Shown here in pieces: positions 1-8,029 of a DNA stretch of 34,029 nucleotides. The notes below the pieces were generated by a model, which saw nothing but the letters and a program-made list of their open reading frames with translations, had not been told where the DNA came from and did no database searches. Source of the DNA: JBJKSO01 sp046703825. GTDB taxonomy: Bacteria > Chloroflexota > Dormibacteria > Aeolococcales > Bog-877. The stretch lies in NCBI GenBank assembly GCA_046703825.1, contig JBJKSO010000011.1, forward strand, positions 1 to 34,029, written 5' to 3'. Both the position numbers and the translations under genes were made by a program. The stretch's first letter is position 1. Each line of letters starts with the position of its first letter.

Positions 1-230
1 AGCCGGCGCAGCCGGTCCGGAGCGAGCAGTGCCTGCCGCCCCCGCATCTCGACCTGGGCCACCGCCAGCCCGCCCGCCTCCGCTCGCGCCACCAGGTCGC
101 CGGGGGGGCAGACCAGCAGGGTCGTCCAGCCTCCACTGTCCAGCTCCCGGGCCAGGGTGAGCACGTGTTCGGGGCCGCCGGTGCGCGAGCTGTCCGCGAT
201 CACCAGCATCACCCGGTCCGCTCCGGCCAT
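1..230 (-). CDS. Glycosyltransferase family 4-like protein, N-terminal fragment
   Basis: The reading frame is open from an ATG at 230 (or an in-frame ATG at 239) to the left edge, so only about 76 N-terminal residues are visible. It begins with a hydrophobic beta strand (VMLVIADSS) followed by RTGGPEHVLTLAREL, then a second strand TTLLVCPPGD. This is the Rossmann-like start of GT-B glycosyltransferases of family GT4, where the Gly-rich turn followed by a helix is typical. Such enzymes move a sugar from a nucleotide-sugar donor to an acceptor; the donor domain is outside the window, so the substrate cannot be inferred. Its start faces and possibly overlaps that of metG, so the two genes must share a very short or overlapping promoter region. 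Confidence 0.7.
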   Translation of the reverse strand, partial: MAGADRVMLVIADSSRTGGPEHVLTLARELDSGGWTTLLVCPPGDLVARAEAGGLAVAQVEMRGRQALLAPDRLRR

Positions 231-238
231 GAGCCGCA

Positions 239-2086
239 TTGTCCGACAGGTCTGATCGAACCGATACCATCGCCCCCAGGGTGAGTTCAAGCAAAGCCGC
301 GGCCGAGCACGTCCTGGTGGCGGTGGCCTGGCCCTACGCCAGCGGCCCCCGCCACATCGGCCACGTCGCCGGCTTCGGCGTTCCCTCGGACATCTTCGCC
401 CGCTACCAGCGGCTGCGCGGGGCCCGGGTCCTGATGGTGAGCGGGACCGACGAGCATGGGACCCCGATCCTGGTCGCGGCGGACCGAGAGGGGGTCGGCG
501 CCAAGGAGGTGGCCGACCGCTACAACCAGGTGATCGAGGAAGACCTGGCCCGCCTCGGGCTCAGCTACGACCTCTTCACCCGCACCACCACCAGAAACCA
601 CGCCCGGGTCACCCAGGACGTCTTTCTCACCCTCCACCAGAAGGGCTATCTGCTACGGCGCAGCGAGCCGCAGGCCTTCTCGGCCGCCACCGGCCGGGCC
701 CTGCCCGACCGCTACATCGAGGGCACCTGCCCCCACTGCGGCTTCGGCGGCGCCCGCGGAGACCAGTGCGACAACTGCGGCAGGCAGCTCGACCCGATGG
801 AGCTGATCGAGCCGCGCTCGCGCATAGATGGGGAACCACCGGTGTTTCGGGTGTCGGAGCACTTCTTCCTCGACTTGCCCGCGTTCGCCGGGGCGCTGCG
901 GGATTGGCTGACCGGCAAGACCGACTGGCGCGCCAACGTGCGCAGCCAGTCCCTCAACCTTCTCGAGGAGTTGCGGCCGCGGGCGGTCACCCGCGACATC
1001 GACTGGGGGGTGCCGATCCCGCTGCCGGACTTTCAGGACCGCGGCGACAAGCGCATCTACGTCTGGTTTGACGCTGTGATCGGCTACCTGTCCGCCTCGA
1101 TCGAGTGGGCGGAGTCGGTGGGCCGGCCCGAGGCCTGGCGGGCGTGGTGGCAGGACCCGGACGCCCGCCACTTCTACTTCATGGGCAAGGACAACATCAT
1201 CTTCCACACCCTCATGTGGCCGGCGATGCTGATGGGCTACGGCAGCGGCGGCGTCTGCGGGGGCGGCGCACCCAACCTGCCGCTGGTGCTGCCGGAGAAC
1301 GTGGTCAGCAGCGAGTTCCTGACCCAGGAGGGACAGAAGTTCTCCAGCAGCCGGGGCGTGGTGATCGAGGTCCGCGAATTCCTGGAGCGCTACGACCCCG
1401 ACGCGCTGCGCTACTACCTGGCTGCCGCCGGCCCCGAGACCCAGGACACCGACTTCACCTGGGCCGAGTTCATCAGGCGCAACAACGACGAACTGGTCGC
1501 CACCTGGGGCAACCTCGTCAACCGCACCCTGCAGTTCACCGCCCGCCACTTCGGGACAGTTCCCAGACCTGCGCAGCTGGACCCCGACGACCAGCGCCTG
1601 CTGGAGCGGGTGGACCAGGGATTTGACCTGGTCGGTGACCTGATCGGCTCAGCCCACTTCAAGGCGGGACTGGCCGAGGCGATGGGTCTGGCGCAGCAGG
1701 TGAATCAGTACCTGGGCGACCAAGAGCCGTGGCGGGTGGTCTCGGAGCAGCGGGAGCGGGTGGGGACGGTCCTCTATGTGGCGCTCTGCGCCATCGACAA
1801 CCTCAAGCTGATGCTGTCCCCCTACCTACCCTTCAGCTGCCAGCGGCTGCACCTGATGCTGGGGCATGCGGGCCCGCTGGCCCCTTTGCCGGAGCGGGTG
1901 CAGCGCGAGCTGCCCGGCGAGGAGGCGTACTTTGTCCTGAGCGGCGACTACCGCACCGAGGCGGGCTGGGCACCGCAGCGGCTGGCCCCGGGACAGGAGC
2001 TGCGCTCGCCCGAGCCCCTGTTCCACAAGATCGACCCGGAGGTGGCCGAGCAGGAGTTGGACCGGATGCGCAGGCGGGCGGACTGA
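239..2086 (+). CDS. metG: Methionyl-tRNA synthetase
   Basis: Cytoplasmic class I aminoacyl-tRNA synthetase that charges tRNA-Met. The HIGH signature is exact at residues 39-42, followed by VAGFGVPSDIFARY. A zinc knuckle has four cysteines at 164, 167, 177 and 180. The KMSKS loop reads KFSSS (367-371), so the second lysine is Ser; KFS-type loops are known in the four-Cys MetRS group of actinobacteria and archaea. The anticodon-binding helical domain follows (NNDELVATWGNLVNR). At 615 residues there is no C-terminal EMAP II-like tRNA-binding domain. The start is uncertain: TTG at 239 gives a non-conserved leader, and GTG at 281 lies closer to the conserved core, but neither has a good ribosome binding site. 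Confidence 0.97.
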   Translation: MSDRSDRTDTIAPRVSSSKAAAEHVLVAVAWPYASGPRHIGHVAGFGVPSDIFARYQRLRGARVLMVSGTDEHGTPILVAADREGVGAKEVADRYNQVIEEDLARLGLSYDLFTRTTTRNHARVTQDVFLTLHQKGYLLRRSEPQAFSAATGRALPDRYIEGTCPHCGFGGARGDQCDNCGRQLDPMELIEPRSRIDGEPPVFRVSEHFFLDLPAFAGALRDWLTGKTDWRANVRSQSLNLLEELRPRAVTRDIDWGVPIPLPDFQDRGDKRIYVWFDAVIGYLSASIEWAESVGRPEAWRAWWQDPDARHFYFMGKDNIIFHTLMWPAMLMGYGSGGVCGGGAPNLPLVLPENVVSSEFLTQEGQKFSSSRGVVIEVREFLERYDPDALRYYLAAAGPETQDTDFTWAEFIRRNNDELVATWGNLVNRTLQFTARHFGTVPRPAQLDPDDQRLLERVDQGFDLVGDLIGSAHFKAGLAEAMGLAQQVNQYLGDQEPWRVVSEQRERVGTVLYVALCAIDNLKLMLSPYLPFSCQRLHLMLGHAGPLAPLPERVQRELPGEEAYFVLSGDYRTEAGWAPQRLAPGQELRSPEPLFHKIDPEVAEQELDRMRRRAD

Positions 2087-2155
2087 CCGCCCCAGGGACG
2101 CGGGAGCGGGTGGCCAGGATCGAGGCGTGGCGCCCAGAACGGTGAGCGGCCAGAC

Positions 2156-2905
2156 GTGAACTTGGCCGGGGTCTCGATCCCCCTGGCGGCGGCGGCCGGC
2201 GCGGCGTCGTTCCTGTCGCCGTGCGTGCTGCCGCTGGTGCCCGCCTACGTTGGTTTCCTGGGGCAGGCTGCGGTCGAGCCGGCCGGAGGCGGCGCCGTTA
2301 CGCTCGCCCAGGTCCGGCGGGCCCGGGTGCTGCAGGGGGGGGTTGGCTTCGTCCTCGGGTTGAGCCTCTTCCTGCTCGCCTTCTTCTACGTCTTCTACCG
2401 GGTGCTGGAGCCGCTGCGACACACCGCTTTGCCGGTATTCGGCGCCATCGTGATCGTGCTGGGGCTGGGGTTCATGGGCCTGTTCCGACTGCCCTTCCTC
2501 TCGCGCGAGCTGCGCTGGATGCCGAGCGGGTTTGACCGCGGCGGGCTCGCGGCCGGCTTCCTGCTCGGACTGGGCATCGCTGCTGGCTGGACCCCCTGCA
2601 TCGGCCCGGTGCTGGGCGCGGTGCTCTCGTCGGGACTCGCGCAGGGCACCACCTCCCAGGGACTGCTGGCCATGGTCGCCTACTGCGTCGGGCTGGCGGC
2701 GCCCTTCCTGGTCGTAAGCCTGCTGCTGGACCGCGCCGGCCCGGTGCTGCGGGTGTTCAACCGCCACCAGCGGGCGGTGGAGCTCTTGGGGGGGCTGCTC
2801 ATCGTGGCCATGGGAGTCCTCGTGGTGGTGGATAACGTCACCCTGCTCAACAGCTGGTTCTCCGCCCACCTGCCGGCCTGGTTTCAGGATCCCTTCAACC
2901 TCTGA
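2156..2905 (+). CDS. ccdA: CcdA/DsbD-type transmembrane thiol-disulfide carrier
   Basis: Integral membrane protein of 249 residues with about six hydrophobic segments. CcdA proteins carry electrons from cytoplasmic thioredoxin across the membrane to reduce extracytoplasmic disulfides, for cytochrome c maturation or other thiol proteins. The two signature cysteines are present: SFLSPCVLPLVPAYVGF (C23) in the first helix and GWTPCIGPVLG (C148) in the fourth. It starts at GTG 2156 with a weak GAGCGG-type ribosome binding site. It lies 69 bases after metG in the same direction. No ResB/CcsA partners or thioredoxin-like lipoprotein are visible nearby, so which disulfide it serves is unknown. Confidence 0.9.
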   Translation: MNLAGVSIPLAAAAGAASFLSPCVLPLVPAYVGFLGQAAVEPAGGGAVTLAQVRRARVLQGGVGFVLGLSLFLLAFFYVFYRVLEPLRHTALPVFGAIVIVLGLGFMGLFRLPFLSRELRWMPSGFDRGGLAAGFLLGLGIAAGWTPCIGPVLGAVLSSGLAQGTTSQGLLAMVAYCVGLAAPFLVVSLLLDRAGPVLRVFNRHQRAVELLGGLLIVAMGVLVVVDNVTLLNSWFSAHLPAWFQDPFNL

Positions 2906-2948
2906 GGGTGGAGTAGCGCCGCCGGGCCCCGGGTAGACTCGGCCCCGA

Positions 2949-4289
2949 ATGGAAACCAAGCGGCGCACGGTGGTGGACGTCTACGCCGTGCTCGGCGCCG
3001 ATCGCAATTCCACCTGGATCGAGCTGCGCACCAGCTACCGGCGCCGGGCCCGCGAACTCCACCCCGACGTCCAGGCCCACCGCCCGGCTGAGCGCCGGCT
3101 GGACCCGTCCCGGGCGACCGCGCTGTTCAGCCGGCTGCAGGCGGCCTGGGCGCTGGTCGCAACCCCGGAGCGGCGCGCCGCCTACGACGAGGCCGTGGAG
3201 GGCCGGTCAATCTCCCGGACCCGCCCGGCGGTGCCGCCCGGGTGGAGAGCGCCACTTCGCGCCGGGGTGCTGCTGCGCACCGGGCCGGGTGATCTCCACA
3301 TCGCGTCGCCCGGGCTGTCCTGGGACCTCTCGCTCAAGCAGTTTCTGGAGCGCTGCTCATCTCGCGAGCAGGCGCTCGTGATCGGCGACCTGCCCCCCCA
3401 CCCGGAGTCCCGCCGCGCTCTGCGCGAGGTGCGCTACGTGGAGCGGCACCGGCTCGCCACCATGGTCGGGGTGGTCGACGCCGCCGAAGAGCGCGGCGAG
3501 GTGGACCTTGACGACGAGGGCGCCTGGAAGCTGGGACAGGTGGGCCGGGCCCTGGACCGCTGGGGCGCCGCCTTCCCCGGTCGCGCCGGCGAGCTACCCT
3601 ACCGCCACGACTTGGAGCTGATGGGCCGGCTCTCGCTGGCCGGCTACGAGCTGAACCTCCCCCACCCGGCGGGCCTCTTCGCCGCGGTGGAGCCCCGGGC
3701 CCGGGAGCGGGCCGAGGCGAAGCGCAGAGGTTCGCTGCCCCAGCTGGAGCTCAGCCTGCCGCCGGCGGTGCTGCTGTTGGCGGCCTACTGGGCCGGCGAC
3801 CGCCCGGCCATGGAGAGCCTGGCCGCCTGGGGCCGGGGGGAGTCCCAACGGCTGGAGCCGCTCCTGCGCACCCTGGAGGGACGCCGCCCCCGCGCCGACG
3901 GTTACGAGCTGGCCCCGGGGGCAGCCCTGGACCGGGGCCTTCCCGGCGGCCTGGCCGCCGGCTGGCTCGCCGAGTTCCCCCGCACCGAGGCGTGGGTCGG
4001 GACCACGCCTCGGCGGCTGCGCGAGCTCCCCTGGGGCGAGCCCACCTCGCTGTGCGGCGAGGACCGTAGTCTCAGTGACTCCGGCGCCCGGCTGATGGCG
4101 CTCTGGCTGGGGTGGCTTTTGGGCGCGGACCTGGCGGGCGCGGAGCTGGTGTCGTTCCGCGGAGCCCGGCTGCGCTGGCGCGCCCCCGACCCTCAAGCCA
4201 CCGGCGCCCGGGTGACCGAGCTGGTCCGCCGGTTCAGCCGCGAGGTGCTGGGCACCCCGGTGGAGCCCCGCCTGCAGCGGATCGGTTGA
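2949..4289 (+). CDS. J-domain protein with unassigned C-terminal region
   Basis: Residues 8-77 form a DnaJ domain: VVDVYAVLGADRNSTWIELR, helix II YRRRARELHPD with the HPD motif at 38-40 that stimulates Hsp70 ATPase, and a helix III ending FSRLQAAWALVATPERRAAYDEA. The insertion between HPD and helix III is longer than in canonical DnaJ. There is no Gly/Phe region, zinc finger or canonical substrate-binding domain. The remaining ~370 residues are rich in Leu, Arg and Trp and I do not recognise a family. It therefore looks like a specialised co-chaperone recruiting DnaK to a particular client. A TAGACT -10-like hexamer (2934-2939) lies 9 bases before the ATG, suggesting its own near-leaderless promoter. 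Confidence 0.8.
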   Translation: METKRRTVVDVYAVLGADRNSTWIELRTSYRRRARELHPDVQAHRPAERRLDPSRATALFSRLQAAWALVATPERRAAYDEAVEGRSISRTRPAVPPGWRAPLRAGVLLRTGPGDLHIASPGLSWDLSLKQFLERCSSREQALVIGDLPPHPESRRALREVRYVERHRLATMVGVVDAAEERGEVDLDDEGAWKLGQVGRALDRWGAAFPGRAGELPYRHDLELMGRLSLAGYELNLPHPAGLFAAVEPRARERAEAKRRGSLPQLELSLPPAVLLLAAYWAGDRPAMESLAAWGRGESQRLEPLLRTLEGRRPRADGYELAPGAALDRGLPGGLAAGWLAEFPRTEAWVGTTPRRLRELPWGEPTSLCGEDRSLSDSGARLMALWLGWLLGADLAGAELVSFRGARLRWRAPDPQATGARVTELVRRFSREVLGTPVEPRLQRIG

Positions 4290-4304
4290 GCCGGCGATTA
4301 AGTT

Positions 4305-4350
4305 AGACCTGGACAAAATATTAGTTTTGGCCTAAGCTTTCTCCAGGTCT
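4305..4350. promoter_or_regulatory. Inverted repeat in AT-rich region before the MFS/MarR operon
   Basis: AGACCTGGA (4305-4313) and its exact complement TCCAGGTCT (4342-4350) flank a 28-base AT-rich spacer holding promoter-like hexamers. The element is 26 bases before the exporter start. Because the second gene of the operon encodes a MarR repressor, this is a plausible autoregulatory operator. That role is inference. Confidence 0.45.
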
Positions 4351-4375
4351 TGGTCTTGGTCGTGGAGGTGGATTC

Positions 4376-6037
4376 TTGTCGGTGAACCGACCCGAGGTCG
4401 TCGTCTCCCAGCGTGCCCGGCTGGTGATCATGGGCGCGGTGATGCTGGGGTTGTTCCTCAGCGCCCTCGACCAGACGGTGGTGGGCACGGCGCTGCCCCG
4501 CATCGTCACTGACCTGGGTGGCAACCAGCTCTACGTGTGGGTGGTGACCGCCTACCTGGTCACCAGCACCGTGACCGTACCTGTCTACGGCAAACTGTCG
4601 GACCTCTACGGGCGCAAGCTGTTGCTGATCATCGGGATCAGCGTCTTCCTGGCGGGTTCGGCGCTCTCCGGGCTCTCGCAGAACATGGGCGAGCTGATCG
4701 TCTTCCGCGGGCTGCAGGGGATCGGCGCCGGAGCCCTCTTCCCCATCGCTCTGGCGGTGATCGGCGACCTTTTCACCCCGCGCGAGCGCGGCCGCTACCA
4801 GGGACTGTTCGGGGCGGTCTTCGGCGTCTCCTTCCTGGTCGGGCCCTTTTTGGGCGGCTACATCACCGACACCATCGGCTGGCACTGGGTCTTCTACGTC
4901 AACCTGCCGATCGGTCTGGTGGCGCTGGCGGTGATCGCGTCGGTGCTGCCCAACCACCGCCGCGAGGGGGCCAGCCCGAGCCTCGACTACCTAGGCGTGG
5001 CCGTCTTCACCCTGGCGGTGATCCCGCTGCTGATCGGGCTCACCGAGAAGGGTTTCACCAGCAGTGGCGGCCAGTCCTACTCCTGGCTGGACTGGCGGGT
5101 GGGCGGGCTGATCCTGCTCTCGGCAGTGCTGGGTGCGGTGTTCGTCTTCGTCGAGTCGCGCGCCAAGGAGCCGATCGTGCCGCTGGACCTGTTTCGCGAC
5201 CGCACCTACTCCGCGGCCCAAGCGGCAACCTTCCTCATCTCTTTCGCCTTCTTCATCGGGGTGATCTTCATGCCCCGCTACTTCCAGGCGGTGCGCGGCA
5301 TCAGCGCCACCGCCTCCGGCTACATGGTCTGGCCGCTGCTGGTCGGGCTGATGGGCACCAGCGTGATCTCCGGGATCATGATCAGCCACACCGGCAAGTA
5401 CAAGAAGCTGATCGTGGCGGCGATGGCGGTGGCCACCCTGGGGATGGTGCTGATGACCCAGCTCACCGCCGGCACCTCCGACTGGGTGCTGTGGGGCTGG
5501 ATGCTGGTGATGGGGATCGGCGTCGGTCCCTCCATGTCGGCGTTCACCTTGGTGGTGCAGAACTCGGTTCCCATCCAGCGGCTGGGAGTTGCCACCAGCA
5601 CCCTGACCTTCTTCCGCCAGGTGGGCGGCTCGATAGGGCTGGCCATCGGCGGCAGCTACCTCACCACCTCCTTCGTCAGCCAGCTCCCCCAGCAGCTGCA
5701 CAAGCAGGGGGTGCCGGCGGCGGTGGTGCACCGCTTCTCGTCCCAGGCGGCCAGCAACAGCAGCCTCACCGGGGTGGGCAACCTCACCGCCGAGCTCGCC
5801 CACGTGCTGCCGCCACCGCTGCGCTACCTGGCCGCGGACATCGCCAGGGGCATCCACGACAGCCTGGCCATGGCGATCGGGGGCACCTTCTGGATCGGGG
5901 CGGTAGTGGCCGCGCTCTCGGTGCTGGCGGCGCTGCTGATGCGCGAACTTCCGCTGCGCACGACGCTGGAGGCGCCCGCCGCCCCCAACGTGGTGGCGGC
6001 CGAGGACAAGCCCCCCGAACTGGTGGCCTCGCTATGA
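4376..6037 (+). CDS. DHA2-family (EmrB/QacA) MFS drug exporter, 14 TM
   Basis: Inner-membrane proton-coupled multidrug exporter of 553 residues, the usual size for 14-helix DHA2 transporters. The N-terminal helix carries LSALDQTVVGTALPRIVTDL, typical of this family. Motif A is GKLSDLYGRK between helices 2 and 3, and the antiporter motif C is visible as GVSFLVGPFLGG in helix 5. The TTG start at 4376 is chosen because GGAGG (4364-4368) sits 7 bases upstream; a GTG at 4382 is in frame but too far away. The gene overlaps the downstream MarR regulator by ATGA, so the two are translationally coupled. The substrate cannot be read from sequence. Confidence 0.95.
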   Translation: MSVNRPEVVVSQRARLVIMGAVMLGLFLSALDQTVVGTALPRIVTDLGGNQLYVWVVTAYLVTSTVTVPVYGKLSDLYGRKLLLIIGISVFLAGSALSGLSQNMGELIVFRGLQGIGAGALFPIALAVIGDLFTPRERGRYQGLFGAVFGVSFLVGPFLGGYITDTIGWHWVFYVNLPIGLVALAVIASVLPNHRREGASPSLDYLGVAVFTLAVIPLLIGLTEKGFTSSGGQSYSWLDWRVGGLILLSAVLGAVFVFVESRAKEPIVPLDLFRDRTYSAAQAATFLISFAFFIGVIFMPRYFQAVRGISATASGYMVWPLLVGLMGTSVISGIMISHTGKYKKLIVAAMAVATLGMVLMTQLTAGTSDWVLWGWMLVMGIGVGPSMSAFTLVVQNSVPIQRLGVATSTLTFFRQVGGSIGLAIGGSYLTTSFVSQLPQQLHKQGVPAAVVHRFSSQAASNSSLTGVGNLTAELAHVLPPPLRYLAADIARGIHDSLAMAIGGTFWIGAVVAALSVLAALLMRELPLRTTLEAPAAPNVVAAEDKPPELVASL

Positions 6038-6519
6038 CGGTGCGCCCGGGGGCTGGCTCGGCCCAGGCGGAGCTGTTGGAGCGGGCTCTGGACTCGCTCG
6101 ACGAGATGGCCGATGGCTGGCGGAAGAAGAGCCCGGCCGTCTGGTCGCGCAAGGACATCTCGCTGGGGCAGCTGCACATCCTGATGCTGCTGCACGACTG
6201 CCAGGCGGCCAGCGTCAGCCGGCTGGCCGAGCTGCTCGGGATCAGCATGCCCTCGGTGAGTTCGGTGGTCGACCGTCTCGAGGAGAGCGGCCTAGCCCGC
6301 CGCCAGCGGGACGAGGCGGATCGCCGGGTGGTGCACGTGGTCCTGAGCCCCAAGGGCCGGGAGGTGGCGGCCGAGGCCTCAGGCTTCCGGCGCCGCGCCG
6401 CCCGCGGTCTGCTGAGGAAGTTCTCAGCGCAGGAGCTGGAGGCCCTGCTGACGGTGCTGGCGGCGGCCAAGCGCGCGCTGGCAGCAGGTGCCCCAGGGAG
6501 CGACAACGGATCGGACTGA
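6034..6519 (+). CDS. MarR-family transcriptional regulator of the exporter operon
   Basis: A 161-residue winged-helix regulator. The DNA-binding part runs from ISLGQLHILMLLHD through SRLAELLGISMPSVSSVVDR to the wing, RDEADRRVVHVVLSPKG, which contains the conserved D-x-R of MarR proteins. The flanking helices form the dimerisation region. The ATG at 6034 overlaps the exporter stop codon (ATGA), which fixes the start. Placement as second gene after a drug exporter strongly suggests that it represses the operon and is released by exporter substrates, probably via the dyad at 4305-4350. This role is inferred. Confidence 0.93.
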   Translation: MTVRPGAGSAQAELLERALDSLDEMADGWRKKSPAVWSRKDISLGQLHILMLLHDCQAASVSRLAELLGISMPSVSSVVDRLEESGLARRQRDEADRRVVHVVLSPKGREVAAEASGFRRRAARGLLRKFSAQELEALLTVLAAAKRALAAGAPGSDNGSD

Positions 6520-6703
6520 ACCGTGCAGAGGCCCTGAGACCGCCCGTCTGGGCTGCCGCTTCTCAGTAGCTGGCGCGGCCCGCTGACCGCGGAGCTGGCC
6601 CATTCGATCAGCCTCCGCCGCTACCCTGGCGGCATCTCCGGAAGGCACCAAGCCTCCCCAGCCGGCTGCGGCTGCGATGACGGACACGAGGAGTGATCAC
6701 CAC

Positions 6704-7114
6704 ATGACTCAGGGCAGGGTGGACGCAGTCGGGCTGATCGTCAGCGATCTCTCACAGTCGGTGCGCTTCTACCGCAGGCTCGGCGCACCCTTCCCGGACG
6801 GGGCCGAGGACTCGGAGCACGGCCACGCCGAGGCCCAGCTCGGCTCCGGCATCCGGCTGATGCTCGACACCGAGGCGGGCATCGCCGCCTTCGATCCAGC
6901 CTGGAGTGCCCCGGTCGGAGAACCACGGGTGAGCATCTCCTTTCGCTGCTCCAGCCCCGCTGAGGTGGACTCCCTATTCGCCGAGGCAGTCGCACTGGGG
7001 GGTAGGCCGCACAAGGACCCGTGGAACGCCTTCTGGGGACAGCGGTACGCACAGCTGCGCGACCCGGACGGAGTTGGGGTTGACCTGTACGCCGACCTGG
7101 AGCGCGAGGGCTGA
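6704..7114 (+). CDS. VOC superfamily (glyoxalase/bleomycin-resistance-like) protein
   Basis: A 136-residue protein with the paired beta-alpha-beta-beta-beta modules of the vicinal oxygen chelate fold: VDAVGLIVSDLSQSVRFYRR at the start and GQRYAQLRDPDGVGVDLYA at the end. This subfamily includes glyoxalase I, dioxygenases and antibiotic-binding proteins. The usual N-terminal metal-binding His of the first strand is Gly (VGLIV), so a metal-dependent activity is doubtful. ATG 6704 is preferred over an in-frame ATG at 6677 because GAGGAG (6688-6693) lies 10 bases upstream. Function is not predictable beyond the fold. Confidence 0.85.
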   Translation: MTQGRVDAVGLIVSDLSQSVRFYRRLGAPFPDGAEDSEHGHAEAQLGSGIRLMLDTEAGIAAFDPAWSAPVGEPRVSISFRCSSPAEVDSLFAEAVALGGRPHKDPWNAFWGQRYAQLRDPDGVGVDLYADLEREG

Positions 7115-7274
7115 CCTAAGCCTGCCTGCACAAACCGTCGAAGAGGTCCCGCCTTCCAGCCCGGAGGGAGGTGTCTTCCACGTCTGGCGGCCTAGCTCAG
7201 AGAAGGGCCGAGTTGGCCGTCAGGCGGGATGCCCCCTGTGCGGTCTGCGGATTTCCCGACCAAATCGCTGGCGC

Positions 7275-7685
7275 CTATGGCTTGCCGGTTGAATGGCTCG
7301 GCGGGCCGGTGGGGTGGCTCGGCGGCGTCGGCACGGAACTCGGCGGGCCGGTGGGGTGGCTCGGCGGTGTGGGTGCTCCGCTTGGCTTTCCGGCGTCAGA
7401 GGGCTTCCCGTGGTCGCCATTCTGCGCATGGTCGGCACGCTCTGATGGGCCGTGCTGTTTGGCTGTGCTGCTCACGCATTGGCCGATGCCGTGCTGCCCA
7501 GCTGTCAGGTCTGCCTTGCATGTCTGAACCTGCTGGGTGACGGTGCTGCCCCAATGCAGGGAGTTTGGATATCCCGTGATCACGGTCTTGGCAACCACGC
7601 CGCCTCCCACCGTGAGGGTGGCAGCCGCCGCGACAGCAGCGGCCTTGGTGGTGACGATGGCCGGAAGAGAGGAAAAGAGGGACAT
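7275..7685 (-). CDS. Small membrane-anchored or secreted protein with Pro-rich repeat tail
   Basis: A 136-residue protein of no family I can name. Residues 15-33 form an Ala-rich hydrophobic segment (signal anchor or signal peptide). A compact middle part has two cysteines (C56, C70) 14 apart within TCKADLTAGQHGIGQC, likely a disulfide if exported. The tail (from about 75) is hydrophilic and low complexity, with GKPS steps and two copies of a 14-residue unit beginning PTPPSHPTGPPS (105-118, 119-132). Such tails often span the cell wall. ATG 7685 is chosen; an in-frame TTG at 7694 also exists. Upstream GGAG is 12 bases away. It stands alone between a VOC gene and the diguanylate cyclase, facing away from both neighbours' operons. 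Confidence 0.65.
   Translation of the reverse strand: MSLFSSLPAIVTTKAAAVAAAATLTVGGGVVAKTVITGYPNSLHWGSTVTQQVQTCKADLTAGQHGIGQCVSSTAKQHGPSERADHAQNGDHGKPSDAGKPSGAPTPPSHPTGPPSSVPTPPSHPTGPPSHSTGKP
7297..7367. repeat. Two-copy 42-base tandem repeat encoding a 14-residue Pro-rich unit
   Basis: A 29-base identical core occurs at 7297-7325 and 7339-7367, a period of 42 bases. It lies inside the small exported protein on the minus strand and encodes the duplicated PTPPSHPTGPPS unit. The near-identity at DNA level points to recent duplication or slippage, so copy number may vary between strains. Confidence 0.85.
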
Positions 7686-7713
7686 AGTGATCAAGTTCTC
7701 CGGTGAGGAGGGC

Positions 7714-7740
7714 TGATGCGCTACTCAGGTTGACGCATCA
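7714..7740. promoter_or_regulatory. Inverted repeat upstream of the small exported protein
   Basis: TGATGCG (7714-7720) and CGCATCA (7734-7740) are exact complements around a 13-base loop, 29 to 55 bases before the ATG at 7685. It may be an operator or a leader hairpin. A TTGACA hexamer on the minus strand (complement of 7778-7783) lies further upstream, but no convincing -10 follows it. Confidence 0.35.
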
Positions 7741-7963
7741 CCATCCACTGGCAACGAATCATCGCAGATCTGTTACATGTCAATTCCACTGCGAACGCAT
7801 GTGTTCTTCGGCACCCTAGCCGGTTGGCCCTCCGCCCCAATCGGGGTTCAGTGCCCGCCCCAGCCCATGATCAAGCCGCGGCATCGAGGGTCAGTAACCA
7901 ACCTCTGCATTCCGTCTAGTACATGCACGAGTCGTTCGAAACACAAACTCTCTAGCCAGCCAT
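7741..7963. other. Intergenic stretch without a recognisable gene
   Basis: Part of the 344-base gap between the small exported protein and the diguanylate cyclase. Apart from the TTGACA hexamer (7778-7783) I see no open frame with coding character and no RNA gene. A TTCGAA hexamer at 7935-7940 repeats the core of the hairpin that follows. Confidence 0.5.
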
Positions 7964-8006
7964 AGGACCGTATTCGAACTGGCTGCAACGGTTCGAATCT
8001 GGTCCT
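7964..8006 (-). terminator. Imperfect long hairpin 3' of the diguanylate cyclase gene
   Basis: Arms 7964-7980 and 7990-8006 pair at 14 of 17 positions (AGGACC, a 2-base mismatch, then ATTCGAAC), with a 9-base loop. A second small hairpin, TCCCCA/TGGGGA (8010-8015 and 8021-8026), sits between it and the stop codon at 8030-8032. Neither is followed by a T-run on the minus strand, so a classical intrinsic terminator is not shown; it could be an RNA-stabilising 3' structure or a protein-binding dyad. Confidence 0.4.
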
Positions 8007-8029
8007 GCCTCCCCAGCATATGGGGATAG

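Noticed and set aside
653..1549. Long open frame on the minus strand inside metG
   Set aside because: It is the antisense shadow of a certain gene; translation is Gly/Ala/Val-rich with no family features.
4537..6033. Apparent N-terminal fusion partner of the exporter-linked MarR protein
   Set aside because: It is the +1-frame shadow of the MFS gene; the real MarR start is the ATGA overlap at 6034.
7980..8018. tRNA 3'-half look-alike (GGTTCGAATC followed by CCTGCCTCCCCAGCA)
   Set aside because: The T-arm is only partly paired, and no matching acceptor, D or anticodon arms lie upstream; the TTCGAA is better explained by the inverted repeat at 7964-8006.
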